A DNA stretch of 64,000 nt. It comes from Hemerocallis citrina. Lineage: Eukaryota; Streptophyta; Magnoliopsida; Asparagales; Asphodelaceae. The stretch lies in assembly GCA_017893485.1 (NCBI GenBank), contig CM030366.1, positions 46,064,283 through 46,128,282 of the forward strand. The letters are read 5' to 3'. The notes below the pieces were generated by a model. The model was not told where the DNA came from, made no database searches, and was given only the letters and a program-made list of their open reading frames with translations. Positions 21,454 to 33,276 of the stretch are shown piece after piece. The translations under genes were made by a program, and so were the position numbers. Position 1 is the first letter of the stretch. Each line of letters starts with the position of its first letter.

Positions 21454-23175
21454 TCTATATAATAAAACACAAAGGAAGCTATCAAGTGGCTCTCCTTCAA
21501 TCCTCCCAAAATCAAATACCCAGATCTAACCTCACAAAACACATCCCCCCTCCCCCCAAAAAAAAGTTTCCCTCCAAAACTCAAATTCAAATCCCCATCC
21601 AAAACAACTCCTTTATTTATTTAATTTTTTCTCTCTCTCTCGCTATCTCTCTCTCTCTCTTACATTAAAAAAATTAAGAATTTTTTTTTAAAAAAAATTT
21701 AAAAAAAAACTAAAAAATTTAAAAATTTTAGAACTTTAAAAATAATTCAAAAAAGTCAAAAAATCAAAAAATAAAAAAAAATTAATTTTAAAAACATTTT
21801 TAAAAAAATATTTAAAAATTAAAATTTTTTAACTTTTTTTTAAATTTTAGAAATTTTTTAAAAAAGATTAATTTAAAAAAATTAAAAGATCAAAAAATTT
21901 GAAAATTTTGAAAAATTTTAAACTTCGAAATTTTGAAATTTTGAAAATCTCAAAAGAAATCCAAATCCAATGTCGAACACCAATCAAGAGGCCGTCACCG
22001 ATATCTAATCCGCTGCTGATTCCGTATCGGTGACTCCCTTCCACCAAATCGAGCATGAATATCAAGCGACTCCGTATCGACGACTCCCCTCCACTGAATC
22101 GAGAGCTAGATATATGCGATGTGACGACTCTAATTTCATCTCATTAACCGAATTCTCATTCTAATTTTTAATTTTTTGTGTGCAGGGGATTACTCAGTTT
22201 TTTGCTGACTCGAATTTTGTGTGTGCATGGAATTAAAGTTAAGATATGATTGTTTTATTTTTGGGTTTAAAAATTTTAAATTTGGTGATTTATTTGATGA
22301 ATTTTTTATTGGTTTTGATTTAAGGTGTACGTAAGTGAGAGATGATTATTTGGTGGCCTCAATTTGGGCTTCCAAACCATAGTAGGACGGGTAAGCTGAC
22401 TAGCAACCTATAATAATTTGAAAAATATGCAACATTAATTTCTTTACTACAAGTGAAAATACTATTGTGAAGTGTTCCCTTCACTGGTTATTAGAATCCA
22501 TGGATAACATAACATATAAGAAATTTTAGTGTATTTTTGATTATATAGGATTGGGATGACAGGAGTTTACCAGTGAAGGGTGCAAACTCTCCACTCAAGA
22601 AAGACAGCTAAAGTAAATTTGTTATTTATCCATTTTGATTTTTTTATAAAGGTGCAATGGGGGGACAAAGTGGAGATAAAAGAAATGATTAGCTTGGATT
22701 AGAGTTTTGAGAACTTCATATATTTCATTTTAGTTGAAATAATAATAAGAGATATTTCAATAGCAAACTGAGTCTCAGACAAATAAATGTTTAGATTATT
22801 GGTATTATAGATACCTTCACACATGCACTTGCATTACCATTATATTTAGACATACTCATAGTGGTTATGGGATTAGAGTAAGCTCTATAAAACATATATG
22901 ATAATGTCCTTGCATAACTATTACAACCATCTAAAAGTGATGCTGAAGTTAAAAAAAACTTTATGCAGTGTTTCTAACAAATTATATACATTCCAGGTAA
23001 GTTGAAGCTATTGATCAAGAAGGCGATGGTTGAGCTTAAACGTAGATATACTACTTTCTCATATAATATGTACACTTCAATTAATTTGCTGGACCTCCAA
23101 AACTAGTTTATATAATCAAAACAGCTGCACCGTTCCGAAAACGTGCCATAGGCACGTGTCAAAGGGCAAACCTAG
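21454..23175 (+). mobile_element. Nested Helitron 'B', plus, inside A
   Basis: It begins TCTATATAATAAAACACAAA after host A and ends AAAGGGCAAACCTAG before host T, with the ACGTGCC-ATA-GGCACGT hairpin. The uninterrupted target, AAGGACATTATCATAT, is seen at 7930-7950, so the insertion is exact. It is 1722 bp with no ORF of note and a very A/T-rich centre (21660-21950). Confidence 0.85.
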
Positions 23176-23763
23176 TTATCATATATGTTTTATAGAGCTT
23201 ACTCTAATCCCATAACCACTATGAGCATGTCTAAATACAATGGTAATGAAAGTGCATGTGTGAAGGTATCTATAATACCAATAATCTAAACATTTATTTT
23301 TCTGAGACTCAGTTTGCTATTGAAATATCTCTTATTATTATTTCAACCAACATGAAATATATGAAGTTCTCAAAACTCCAATCCAGCAAATCATTTCTTT
23401 TATTCCCACTTTTTCTTCCCATTGCACCTTTATAACAAACATCAAAATGGATAAATAATAAATTACTTTAGCTGTCTTTCTTGAGTGGAGAGTTCGCACC
23501 CTTCACTGGTAAACTCCAGTCATCCTAACCCTATATATCCAAACATACACTAAAATTTCATATATGTTATGTTATCCATAGTTTCTAATAACCAGTGAAG
23601 GGAACACTTCACGATAGTATTTTCACTTGTAGTAAAGAAATTAATGTTGCATATTTGCCAAGTTATTTTATGTTGCTAGTCAGCATACTTGTCCTGCTAT
23701 TGTTTGGAAGCCCAAATTGCGGCCACCAAATAATCCATCTCTCACTTGCGTACACCTTAAATC

Positions 23764-24697
23764 AAAACCAATAAAAAACTAATCAAATAAATCATCAAAC
23801 TTAAATTTTTTTAACCCAAAAATAAAACAATCATATCTGAACTTAAATTCCATGCACACACAAATTTCGAGTCAGCAAAAAACTGAGTAATCCTCTGTAC
23901 ACAAAAAATTAAAAATTAGAATGACAATTTGGTTAATGAGATGAAATTAGAGTCGTCGCATCGCATATAGATGCTCTCCATTCGATGGAGTGAAGTCGCC
24001 GATACGGAGTCACTTGATATTCACGCTCGATTTGGTGGAGGGGAGTCATCGATACGGAATTAGCAGCAGATTAGATATCGGTGACGGCAACTTTATTGGA
24101 GTTCGACATTGGATTTGGATTTGGACTTCCTTCGAGATTCTCAAATTTTCAAATTTTCAAAGTTTAAAATTTTCAAAATTTTCAAAATTTTTAATTTTTA
24201 ATTTTTTTTTAATTTTTTATTTTTTTAATTAAAACCAATAAAAAACTCATCAAATAAATCACCAAATTTAAATTTTTTAAACCCAAAAATAAAACAATCA
24301 TATCTGAACTTAAATTCCATGCACACACAAATTTCGAGTCAGCAAAAAACTGAGTAATCCCCTGCACACAAAAAATTAAAATTAGAATGAGAATTTGGTT
24401 AATGAGATAAAATTAGAGTCGTCACATCGCATATAGATGCTCTCGATTCGGTGGAGTGGAGTCGCCGATACAGAGTCGCTTGATATTCACGTCCGATTTG
24501 GTGGAGGGGAGTCACCGATACGGAATCAGCAGCGGATTAGATATCGGCGACAGCCTCTTGATTGGGGTTCGACATTGGATTTGGATTTGGACTTTGACTT
24601 GTTTTGCGATTTTCAAAATTTCAAAATTTCAAAGTTTTAGATTTTTTCAAAATTTTCAAAATTTTTAATTTTTTAAAAAATTTTAAAATTTTTTTTA
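23764..24697. repeat. 467-bp tandem duplication in Helitron A
   Basis: AAAACCAATAAAAAACT-like starts recur at 23764 and 24231. Each is followed by the CATGCACACACAAATTTCGA block, the CATCGCATATAGATGCTCTC block and the GGTGGAGGGGAGTC block. The order is the same in both, with scattered differences. Confidence 0.8.
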
Positions 24698-24964
24698 ATT
24701 GACAATTTTTTTTAAAATTTCTAAAATTTGAAAAAAAAAATTGAAAAAATAAAATTTTTTAAAAAGTTTAATTTTTTAAATATTTTAACAATTATTTTTT
24801 TAAAAAAAAGAATTTTTTTTTTTATTTTTTGAATTATTTTTAAAGTTTTAAAATCTTTAATTTTTTTTTTTTGTTTTTTTGTTTTTTTATTTTAAGAAAA
24901 TTTTTAAAAAATTATTTTCTTAAATTTTTTAATGGAAGAGAGAGAGAGTGAGAAAGAGAAATAA

Positions 24965-25070
24965 TCTGTATAATAAAACACAAAGAAAGCTACCCCCCCC
25001 CCGCGAAAAAGTTAACCTCCAAAACTCAAATTCAAATCTCCACCCAAAACAACTTCTTTATTTACTTAAT

Positions 25071-25117
<47 letters not shown>

Positions 25118-28100
25118 AAAGAAATAAAGAAAATAATTTTTTAAAAATTTTCTAAAAATAAAAAAACTAAAGAAAAAATTTTTTTAAATTTTAAAACTTA
25201 AAAAATAATTCAAAAAAAATCAAAAAATCAAAAAATCCAATAAAAAATTCTTTTTAAAAAAAATAATTTTTTAAATATTTAAAAAATTAATTTTTTTAAA
25301 ATTTTTTAATTTTTAATTTTTTTTTTGAAATTTTAGAAATTAAAAAAAATGTACTTTTAAAAAAAAAATTAAAAATTAAAAATTTAAAACTTTGAAAATT
25401 TGAAAATCCCAAAGCAAGTCCAAATCCAAATTCAATGTCGAACCCCAATCAAGAGGCCGTCGCCGATATCTAATCCGCTGATGATTCCGTATCGGTGACA
25501 CCCCTCCACCAAATCGAGCGTGAATATCAAGCGACTCCTTATCGGCGACTCTACTCCACCGAATCGAGATCATCTATATGCGATGCGATGACTCTAATTT
25601 CATCTCATTAACCAAATTCTCATTCTAATTTTTAATTTTTTGTGTGCAGGGGATTACTCAGTTTTTTGCTGACTCGAAATTTGTGTGTGCATGGAATTTA
25701 AGTTCAGATATGATTGTTTTATTTTTGGGTTTAAAAAATTAAAATTGGGTCATTTATTTGATGAGTTTTTTATTGGTTTTGATTTAAGGTGTACGCAAGT
25801 GAGAGATGGATTATTTGGTGGCCGCAATTTGGGCTTCCAAACCATAGCAGGACAAGTAAGCTGACTGGAAACCTAAAATAACTTGGCAAATATGCAACAT
25901 TAATTTCTTTACTACAAGTGAAAATACTATCGTGAAGTATTCCCTTCACTGGTTATTAGAAACTATGGATAACATAACATATATGAAATTTTAGTGTATA
26001 TTTGGATATATAGGATTGGGATGACTGGAGTTTACCAGTGAAGGGTGCAAACTTTCCACTCAGGAAAGACAGCTAAAGTAAATTTGTTATTTGTCCATTT
26101 TGATTTTTTTTACAAAGGTGCAATGAAAAGACAAAGTGGAGATAAAAGAAATGATTAGCTGGATTAGAGTTTTTAGAACTTCATATATTTCATTTTGGTT
26201 GAAATAACAATAAGAGATATTTCAATAGCAAACTGAGTCTCAGTCAAACAAATGTTTAGATTATTGTTATTATAGATACCTTCATACATGCACTTGCATT
26301 ACCATTGTATTTAGACATGCACATATTAGTTATGGGATTAGAGTAAGCACTATAAAACATATATGATAACTAGGTTTGCCCTTTGATACGTGCCTACGGC
26401 ACATTTTTGGAACGATGCACCAGGTTTGATTATATAAAATAGTTTTGGAGATCCAGCAAATTAATTGAAGTAGCAAACATATTATATGAGAAAGCAGTAT
26501 ATCTACCTTTAAGCTCAACCATCGCCTTCTTGATCATTAGCTTGAACTTACCTCGAATGCATATAGTTTGTTAGAAACACTGCATAAAGTTTTTTTTAAC
26601 TTCAGCATCACTTTTAGATGCTTGTAATAGTTATGCAAGGACATTATCATATATGTTTTATAGAGCTTACACTAATTCCATAACCACTATGAGTATGTCT
26701 AAATACAATGGTAATGCAAATGCATGTGTGAAGGTATCTATAATACCAATAATCTAAACATTTGTTTGTCTGAGACTCAATTTGCTATTGAAATTTCTCT
26801 TATTATTATTTCAACCAAAATTAAATATATGAAGTTCTCAAAACTCTAATCCAAGCTAATCATTACTTTTATCTCCACTTTGTCTCCCCATTGCATCTTT
26901 ATAAAAAAACCAAAATGGATAAATAACAAATTTACTTTAGCTGTCTTTCTTGAGTGGAGAGTTTACACCCTTCACTGGTAAACTCCAGTCATCCCAATCC
27001 TATATATCTAAATATACACTAAAATTTTTTATATGTTATGTTATCTATGGTTTCTAATAACCAGTGAAGAGAACACTTCACAATAGTATTTTCACTTGTA
27101 GTAAAGAAATTAATGTTGCATATTTGCCAAATTATTTTCGGTTGCTAGTCAGCTTACCTGTCCTGCTATGGTTTGGAAGCCCAAATTGAGGCCACCAAAT
27201 AATCCATCTCTCACTTGCGTACACCTTAAATCAAAACTAATAAAAAACTTATCAAATAAATCACCAAATTTAAATTTTTTAAACCAAAAAATAAAACAAT
27301 CATATCTGAACTTAAATTCCATGCACACACAAAATTCGAGTCAGCAAAAAACTGAGTAATCCCCTACACACAAAAAATTAAAAATTAGAATGAGAATTCG
27401 GTTAATGAGAGGAAATTAGATTCGTCGCATCGCATATAGATGCTCTCGATTCGGTGGAGGGGAGTCGCCAATACGGAGTCACTTGATATTCACGCTCGAT
27501 TTGGTGGAGGGGAGTCATCGATACAGAATCAGCACCGGATTAGATATCGGCGACGACCTCTTGATTGGTGTTCGACATTGGATTTGGATTTGGATTTGCT
27601 TTGAGATTTTCAAAATTTTAAAATTTCAAAGTTTAAAATTTTTCAAAATTTTCAAATTTTTTGATCTTTTAATTTTTTTAATTTAAAAATTTTTTTAAAA
27701 AATTTCTAAAATTTCAAAAAAAATAAAAAAAATAAAAAAGTTAAATTTTTTTAATTTTTTAAATATTTAAATTTTTTTTTGATTTTTGATTATTTTGAAT
27801 TATTTTTAAAGTTTTAAAATTTTTAAATTTTTTAGTTTTTTTTTTAATTTTTTAAAAATCTTTTTAAAAAATATTTTCTTAATTTTTTTAATGTAAAAGG
27901 GAGAGAGAGAGAGAAATAATTAAATAAATAAAGGAGTTGTTTTGGGTGGGGATTTGAATTTGAGTTTTGGAGAGAAACTTTTGGGGGGGGTGGGGGGGAA
28001 TTTGTTTTGTGAGGTTAGATCTGGGCATTTGATTTTGAGAGTATTGAAGGAGAGCCACTTGATAGCTTCCTTTGTGTTTTATTATATAAATGTCCTTGCA

Positions 28101-28363
28101 TAACTATTACAAGTATCTAAAAGTAATGCTGAAGTTAAAAAAACTTTATGCAGTGTTTCTAACAAACTATATGCATTCCAGGTAAGTTCAAGCTAATGAT
28201 CAAGAAGGCGATGGTTGAGCTTAAAGGTAGATATACTGCTTTCTCATATAATATGTTTTCTACTTCAATTAATTTGTTGGACCTCCAAAACTATTTTATA
28301 TAACCAAACCAGGTGCACCGTTCCGAAAACGTGCCGTAGGCACGTGTCAACGGGCAAACCTTG
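24965..28363 (+). mobile_element. Nested Helitron 'A-prime', plus, inside A
   Basis: It begins TCTGTATAATAAAACACAAA after host A. The 3' end has the hairpin ACGTGCC-GTA-GGCACGT and GTCAACGGGCAAACCTTG at 28363. Without the element nested in it, it is about 1.68 kb and has the same content order as A without its duplication. A CT microsatellite lies at 25076-25111. No Rep/helicase gene. Confidence 0.8.
26370..28090 (-). mobile_element. Nested Helitron 'B-prime', minus, inside A-prime
   Basis: The 3' end is at 26370 (plus CTAGGTTTGCCCTTTGATAC). The 5' end at 28090 has mutated from TC to TT (minus TTTATATAATAAAACAC). Joining the flanks (ATATGATAA and TGTCCTTGC) restores the family's uninterrupted sequence. 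Length is 1721 bp, one base from B. No ORF of note. Confidence 0.85.
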
Positions 28364-28526
28364 ATAAATAAATAAAGGAGTTGTTTTGGGTGGAGATTTG
28401 AATTTGAGTTTTGGAGGGAATCTTTTGGGAGAAAAATGTGTTTTGTGAGGTTAGATCTGGGCCTTTGATTTTGGGATGATTGAAGGAGAGCCACTTGATA
28501 ACTTTCTTTGTGTTTTATTATATAGA

Positions 28527-29010
28527 TGGTTTGTTGTAGAAAGGTGTCTACCGTATTAAATTATTCTGTGATCACTTCATTGTGCTCGTCTCATATTTCC
28601 TCTTACTACTGGATTTTAAGGTAGTTCAATACCTAAAGGAAAAGACAAAAACCTACACTTATCAAGACAAGAAGTTTACGAATGCTTTATATGCTGTATG
28701 CATCTCTATATGTGTTGGTTATCTTAATTTTAAATAGATAGTAAAAGGTACTGTTGGTAACTTACACTGTTGCTAAATTGGATTTGTATAGTTTATTAGA
28801 TGTTATTGCAGCCTATGGTTGTTAGCAGTATTTTCTCCTTGAATTTGCTCAACTTTTTTGTCCAAGTCACTTTTCAATTGTGCGAGTACCTTAGTTGACT
28901 GAATGATATAGTTAATGCTCGATGGTTTTGGTTTACTTTTTAATTTAATATAAAGATAATTCATATCATATATAATCTTTCTATAACAACATGCTGTCAT
29001 CTTTCTGCAG
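28527..29010. other. Intron-like DNA upstream of the SF3B4 exons
   Basis: No exon recognised. It ends in a good acceptor (CTTTCTGCAG, 29001-29010). Confidence 0.4.
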
Positions 29011-29291
29011 TGAATGTCTATGTTCCAAAAGATAGTGTTACAAATCTACATCAGGGATATGGATTTGTGGAATTTCGTAGTGAAGAAGATGCTGATTATG
29101 TAAGTATTATATAGATGTACATCATTTCCTTCTGATCATTCTGTATTGAATATCTCCCGAGGAGTCCTCGAGCTTTTACTTCATCTGTTATTCACAGAAA
29201 TGACTCATCCTTCTTTGATTTTGCATCTGTTTAGGCTATCAAGATATTAAACATGATCAAACTTCATGGGAAGCCAATACCTGTGAACAAG
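29011..29291 (+). pseudogene. SF3B4 (SAP49) splicing-factor gene fragment, two exons
   Basis: SF3B4 is the two-RRM subunit of the U2 snRNP SF3b complex. Exon one (29011-29099) encodes [20 protein letters not shown] followed by FRSEEDADY, which includes the RNP1-type GYGFVEF strand of RRM1. A GT-AG intron (29100-29234) follows. Exon two (29235-29291) reads AIKILNMIKLHGKPIPVNK, then a GTGTGT donor. The splice sites are intact and the frame is continuous. Compared with the family, S replaces R in KDRVTN, H replaces Y in KLYGK and P replaces R in IRVNK. Only about 48 residues are present. The start of RRM1, the second RRM and the proline-rich tail were not found, so this is a captured internal fragment. 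Confidence 0.85.
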
Positions 29292-31209
29292 GTGTGTTTA
29301 TTTTAGAAATTTTTCTTGTCTCTTTACCCGTACCTTGTATCCTCACTTCCTAGGTGCTAGAGGGTAAAGAACAAGAGAGCTATTGAATAGAACTTAAAAG
29401 GCAAACCATGGGGCACCTGTGCCCATACTTGTCTGGAGGTATGTGTAGTATTATGTCTAGACAAATCATACATGTAAAAACGGAGTGCTAATAGATTGAA
29501 ATAGTGGTGTTCTCAAAACAAGAGAGCCTACAAGGTGACTTCTAAGCTGGAGTTGTTGTCACCTTCTATCATCAAATCAGTGACATGTAGAAGAGTAATT
29601 AAATTTTGTATTTTTTAAATTCAGAAATATGGTTACAAATTGAAGTTTATATTGAATATAATTGAAAAAACTTATACTTCTTTCTTCTACATTCTAAGTT
29701 TTAATAAAACATAGAAAAGCAGGATGGCCTCCATCTCCATGGGGACAGATTCCAACTCTTTAGCTCTGCAGATTTATTTGCCCATTAATTTCGGTCTGTA
29801 AATGATATTGGTCATTTTAGATATATATAATCATATAGAACTTTCCTGTTACGTACTAAATTTTGAGAAGTGTCTAATAATTGATGTGTTTTGCATAAAC
29901 TAACTTTTCTTTATGTCTTCACTCTATGAAACGCATGCTTCTTCTAGTGTGTGTTTCTTTAATTAATTATTTTTGCAGTGATCAAGCTTGACAATTTCCT
30001 GACATGTCTCTTATCTTATGGTAGGGGGAAGGTATCAGGAAATAACAATGCAGTGGATGAAAGGTCAAAAAAGGTCTTTTCATTTCTGTAATTATTTTTT
30101 GATCATTTACGTGTGCACTGTTATTTTTTTTTTCTTTTTTTCTTAAGCAGATTATCCATATTGTAGAATTATGTAGATCTCCATCTTCACGATTATAGTT
30201 TTCATTCTTATGTTGCATTTCAAATTCCTTACTGAGAATTTCATGGACAGAGTTTGACTTTGTGCATCATACACTTTCAAGTGTTATAACATACTATGAC
30301 AACAATTGGGACAGTTTATTACTCTGTTTTTGTTGTAGACCAGGGAATCACCCTTTTCTTTCTTAGTTGGTATCTACTAATCTGCCACCTCTTAGTTCCC
30401 ACTTAATTGTCCAGTTTGGGAACTTTTTATGTCCAAGTGAAGGCACTCATGTGTAAATTTTGGCATGTCCGTCCTGTAAAAAGTAGCTATTGCCTACAAA
30501 GCACAAATCCTCCTACTTGGAAGCCGTATTGTATTCAACACATCCCAGACATCGGTATTTAACTAATTGGTGTACCAGTTGATTAGTTGATTAGGATTCA
30601 CCAGTACTCTTTGATATTTAGGTATATTATACATGGGTGCACTCTTCTTTTAGAAAGAACTAAGTATGTTATGAGCTATGATTTGTGAGTGGAAACTGAA
30701 TGTTCTCTTAGCTTCAACTGCGAGATGAAACAATTCTTTGTAGAATCTTGTTTTTTGCCTTGGAGTTTTTCTTGTATTTGAGGTTATTTTATTCCTGCGT
30801 TGATTATATTATTATAAGGTTGTTCCTAACTCTGAGATAATTAACACGTCTGTGTGGCTGTATTCCATTTGCATGTTGGTCCTTGGATCGGTTCTTCTCC
30901 AAAGGCGTTCTGTTCATTTTAATGCACAACTGTTATTGTTTATCTTGGGTTTTTTAGTTCCCACTAAGTTTCACAATTAAGAGTGTCTTTAGTTGTGTAC
31001 ATACTTTAGTCATTTTGCAGTTATAACGACTACTGTCTTGAGCTGTATTATTGATGTAGAGAGGGTTAATTCTGTCTGGTATGTAGTCAGCCATTTGGAT
31101 TCAATTCGATGATTGGATCTGATATGAAGTATAACTTATCTAAATCTTAGATATAACCTAGTTCTATGTTGTGGTATGCTTCAGTAGTCAGCCATTTTGT
31201 TATTTCATT
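29292..31209. other. Long intron-like stretch
   Basis: T-rich, gene-poor DNA; both strands read. It may include further captured intron of SF3B4, since the last donor has no partner acceptor followed by recognisable SF3B4 coding sequence. Confidence 0.4.
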
Positions 31210-31261
31210 TTGTCTTTTTTTTTTAATTTAAAAAAAAAATTTTAAAAAAAATGAATTTTTG

Positions 31262-31683
31262 CCTATCCCGGCGTTTTTGGATTAAAACGCGGGGATAGGT
31301 TGCTTTTTTTTAAAAAAAGAAATAATCTATTCCGGCATTTTTGGCCAAAAACGTCGGGATAGATGATTTTTTTTTCATTTTTTCAATAAATACACTATAC
31401 TGGCATGTTTTATTTAAAACGCCGGGATAGATAGGTCTACAGCGGCGTTTACAAAAAATGCCGGGATAGACCCTATATCTGTCCCGACGCTCGCTATTGC
31501 GGTGGATCTGGCGGCGTTCCCAGAAATGCTGCTATGCCGGGATAGACCCTATATCTGTCCCGACGCTCGCTATTGCGGTGGATCTGGCGGCGTTCCCAGA
31601 AATGCTGCTACGGTCTAGCCCGGCGTTTATAAATGCCGGGATAGCCCAAAAAAACATCGGGAAAACCTTTGCGATTTATAGTG
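31262..31683 (+). mobile_element. CACTA transposon right terminus
   Basis: An array of inverted motifs (TATCCCGGCGTTTTTGG, AAAACGCCGGGATAGA, AATGCCGGGATAGACCC, TCTGTCCCGACGCTCGCTAT) ends CGATTTATAGTG. The complement starts CACTATAAATCG. It is the same family and end type as 3637-3855. The 3-bp flank after it (TAC) does not match CGA before 20200, so pairing of these two ends is likely but unproven. Confidence 0.75.
31459..31610. repeat. 76-bp perfect tandem duplication in the CACTA end
   Basis: The unit from TGCCGGGATAGACCC to AAATGCTGCTA occurs at 31459-31534 and 31535-31610 with no difference that I can see. Confidence 0.9.
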
Positions 31684-32007
31684 TACAAATGTAACCCTAG
31701 TTAGTGAAGTTGAAATGACTTGTAATTAACAAAGAGTTTTAATTTGTTTAAATATGCAGATGATGTACTTGTGTTTGATTTGTTTGATTTAGTTTATGTT
31801 GTTCGATTTTGTTCCTTGAGATCTATCTATTTATGTATTGCTGTCGTTGCATATGACGTGGTTTTTGTTAGTTTTTGCGGGATTATATTGTAGCTGTTAT
31901 CGATGATGGACTTCATACGATGTTGCTTTGTGAAGATTAGTTGGATATTAATTTTGTATGTAGCAGTATGCTGTTGTGATTTTGAATTGTTTAAGGTAGT
32001 TATGGAA
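31684..32007. other. Non-coding stretch
   Basis: AT-rich, no gene recognised. TGTAACCCTAG at 31690 resembles the Tekay LTR start TGTAACCCC but cannot be confirmed. Confidence 0.35.
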
Positions 32008-32345
32008 GATAACCCCTTATTCGCGATAACTGGTTAAGTTTTCTTAACCCGTCATCTCCAATAGCGGGTTAGGATGAAGGATATTGACAGAGTATTAGAT
32101 AGACAACAAAAGATGCTATGTTAATATTATTGAACCTAACCCGTTATTGGCGATAACGGGTTAAGTTCTCTTAACCCGTCATCGCTAATAGCGGGTTAGG
32201 GTGAAGGATTTTGACACAGTATTAGATAGCCAACAAAAGTTGCTATGTTAATATTATTGCACCTAACACATTATTGGAGATAACGGGTAAAGTTCTTTTA
32301 ACCCGTCATCGCCAATTGCGAGTTAGAGTGAATTATTTTAAGAGT
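32008..32345. repeat. 127-bp tandem array with palindromic cores
   Basis: About two and a half copies with period 127 (GAAGGATATTGACAG at 32076, GAAGGATTTTGACAC at 32203, degenerate third at 32330). Each has two palindromes: AACCCGTTATTGGCGATAAC running into GGGTT, and AACCCGTCATCG with its reverse GCGGGTT. A single related core recurs at 52685-52715. Confidence 0.85.
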
Positions 32346-32690
32346 TGAACTTCCTTTTTTTAAAAATCTCCATAAATATTAAAAATTATTAAATTTTGTT
32401 TGTGGTTTTGTGATTTTTTAAAGGTTTTTTTTTTTAAAAAATTGGTTTTTTGATCCAACATAATCCTGCACATAAAAAATAAAATAAAAAATAACTATAA
32501 AATCTCCATACTTATTGAGGTCTCCATATAAAATTTCTTGAATATATAATATTTACAAGGAATTCGTCATCATTCTCCATATTAAATTGATTTTGGTTTA
32601 AAAGTTAGAGAGATGAGGGTAAGGGTTAGGGTTAGGGATATGGTTATGGTTAAGGCTAGGTAGGGTTAGAGCTAGGGGTAGGGTTCGACC
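32346..32690. repeat. Diverged direct repeat R1 with telomere-like GGTTAGG text
   Basis: AACTTCC, CTCCATAAATATT, AATCCTGCAC, then GGGTTAGGGTTAGGG, GGTTAAGGCTAG and GGGGTAGGGTTCGAC follow one another. The same order recurs at 52730-52935. The GGTTAGG run is short and degenerate, so it is not a telomere. Confidence 0.6.
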
Positions 32691-33276
32691 TACGCCCATC
32701 CCCAACCTCGACAACACCCTGTCGCCCCTCTATCTTCACCTCACGACCACCGCAATCATTGCCGCCATCTACCTCGACTCCATTTCCGCCCTCGCAGTTG
32801 CATCCCCGAGCTCCTTCTCGCGACCTCGACTGTCTCCCCGCAACTACCCTTCGCTTCTCTCTGCTGCTCCTGTTCGTTGCCTTCTTCACCGACTGTGTGC
32901 ACCCCCACCCCTTCATTATCCACCACCGCATCTCCTCCTCATCGCCCCTTTCCCGCCATCACCCCGTTCACCATTACTTCTCCCCCTCGTCACTGCAGCT
33001 CCTCGCCGTTGTTGCTGCATCTCCCTCACCATCACTGCGCCGCTGCAGCCCCGTTGCTGCACCACCTCTCCACTGCAGTAAACATCTCAACCCGTCGCCT
33101 CGCGACCCCATCACTACCACCACCGCGCCACCCTCCTCATCGCCAGCAAGCCCACACTGCTCCATCACCGTCAACACCATCCCACAGCACCTGTCGCTAC
33201 CGCAATCCCTGCTCGCCCTCTACCATCCCTACCTTACCTCGCTGTAGCCACAACCACAAACACCCCGTAGTGCTGT
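32691..33276 (+). other. GC-rich leader-like part of a plus-oriented Tekay-like LTR (left piece)
   Basis: C-rich DNA with low-complexity S/P/H-rich frames on the plus strand and no domain. Tekay LTRs in this window have a comparable GC-rich block a few hundred bases from their start (for example 35890-36180 read on the minus strand). Sequence character continues across the Tekay insertion at 44806-44960, so both pieces belong together. The LTR start was not identified. Confidence 0.45.

Larger units (their letters stand above)
21179..28526 (-). mobile_element. Outer Helitron 'A', minus, interrupted by two other Helitrons
   Basis: The 3' end is at 21179 (plus CAAGGTTTGCCCGTTGAC, i.e. minus ending CCTTG) with the hairpin ACGTGCC-GTA-GGCACGT. 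The 5' end is at 28526 (minus TCTATATAATAAAACACAAA). Flanking bases are host A (21178) and T (28527), as for Helitron insertion. Its own sequence is 21179-21453, 23176-24964 and 28364-28526, about 2.2 kb, including a 467-bp internal duplication. No Rep/helicase gene. Inserted within the CACTA-type unit. Confidence 0.8.

Noticed and set aside
21868..27686. Recurring frame containing GSHRYGISSGLDIG and VRHWIWI
   Set aside because: It recurs because the DNA block is repeated in each Helitron copy. Frame length and start vary, and it reads through sequence with no coding signature, so it is not called a gene.
20197..31686. 3-bp target duplication for the CACTA unit
   Set aside because: Flanks are CGA and TAC, not identical, so no duplication is claimed.
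31690..31700. TGTAACCCTAG as the start of the outer plus-oriented Tekay-like LTR
   Set aside because: It would make the LTR longer than its relatives and there is no supporting target duplication; left unassigned.
32605..32685. Telomere-like GGGTTAGGG repeats
   Set aside because: Only a few degenerate units; part of the R1 repeat, not a telomere or reliable interstitial telomeric array.
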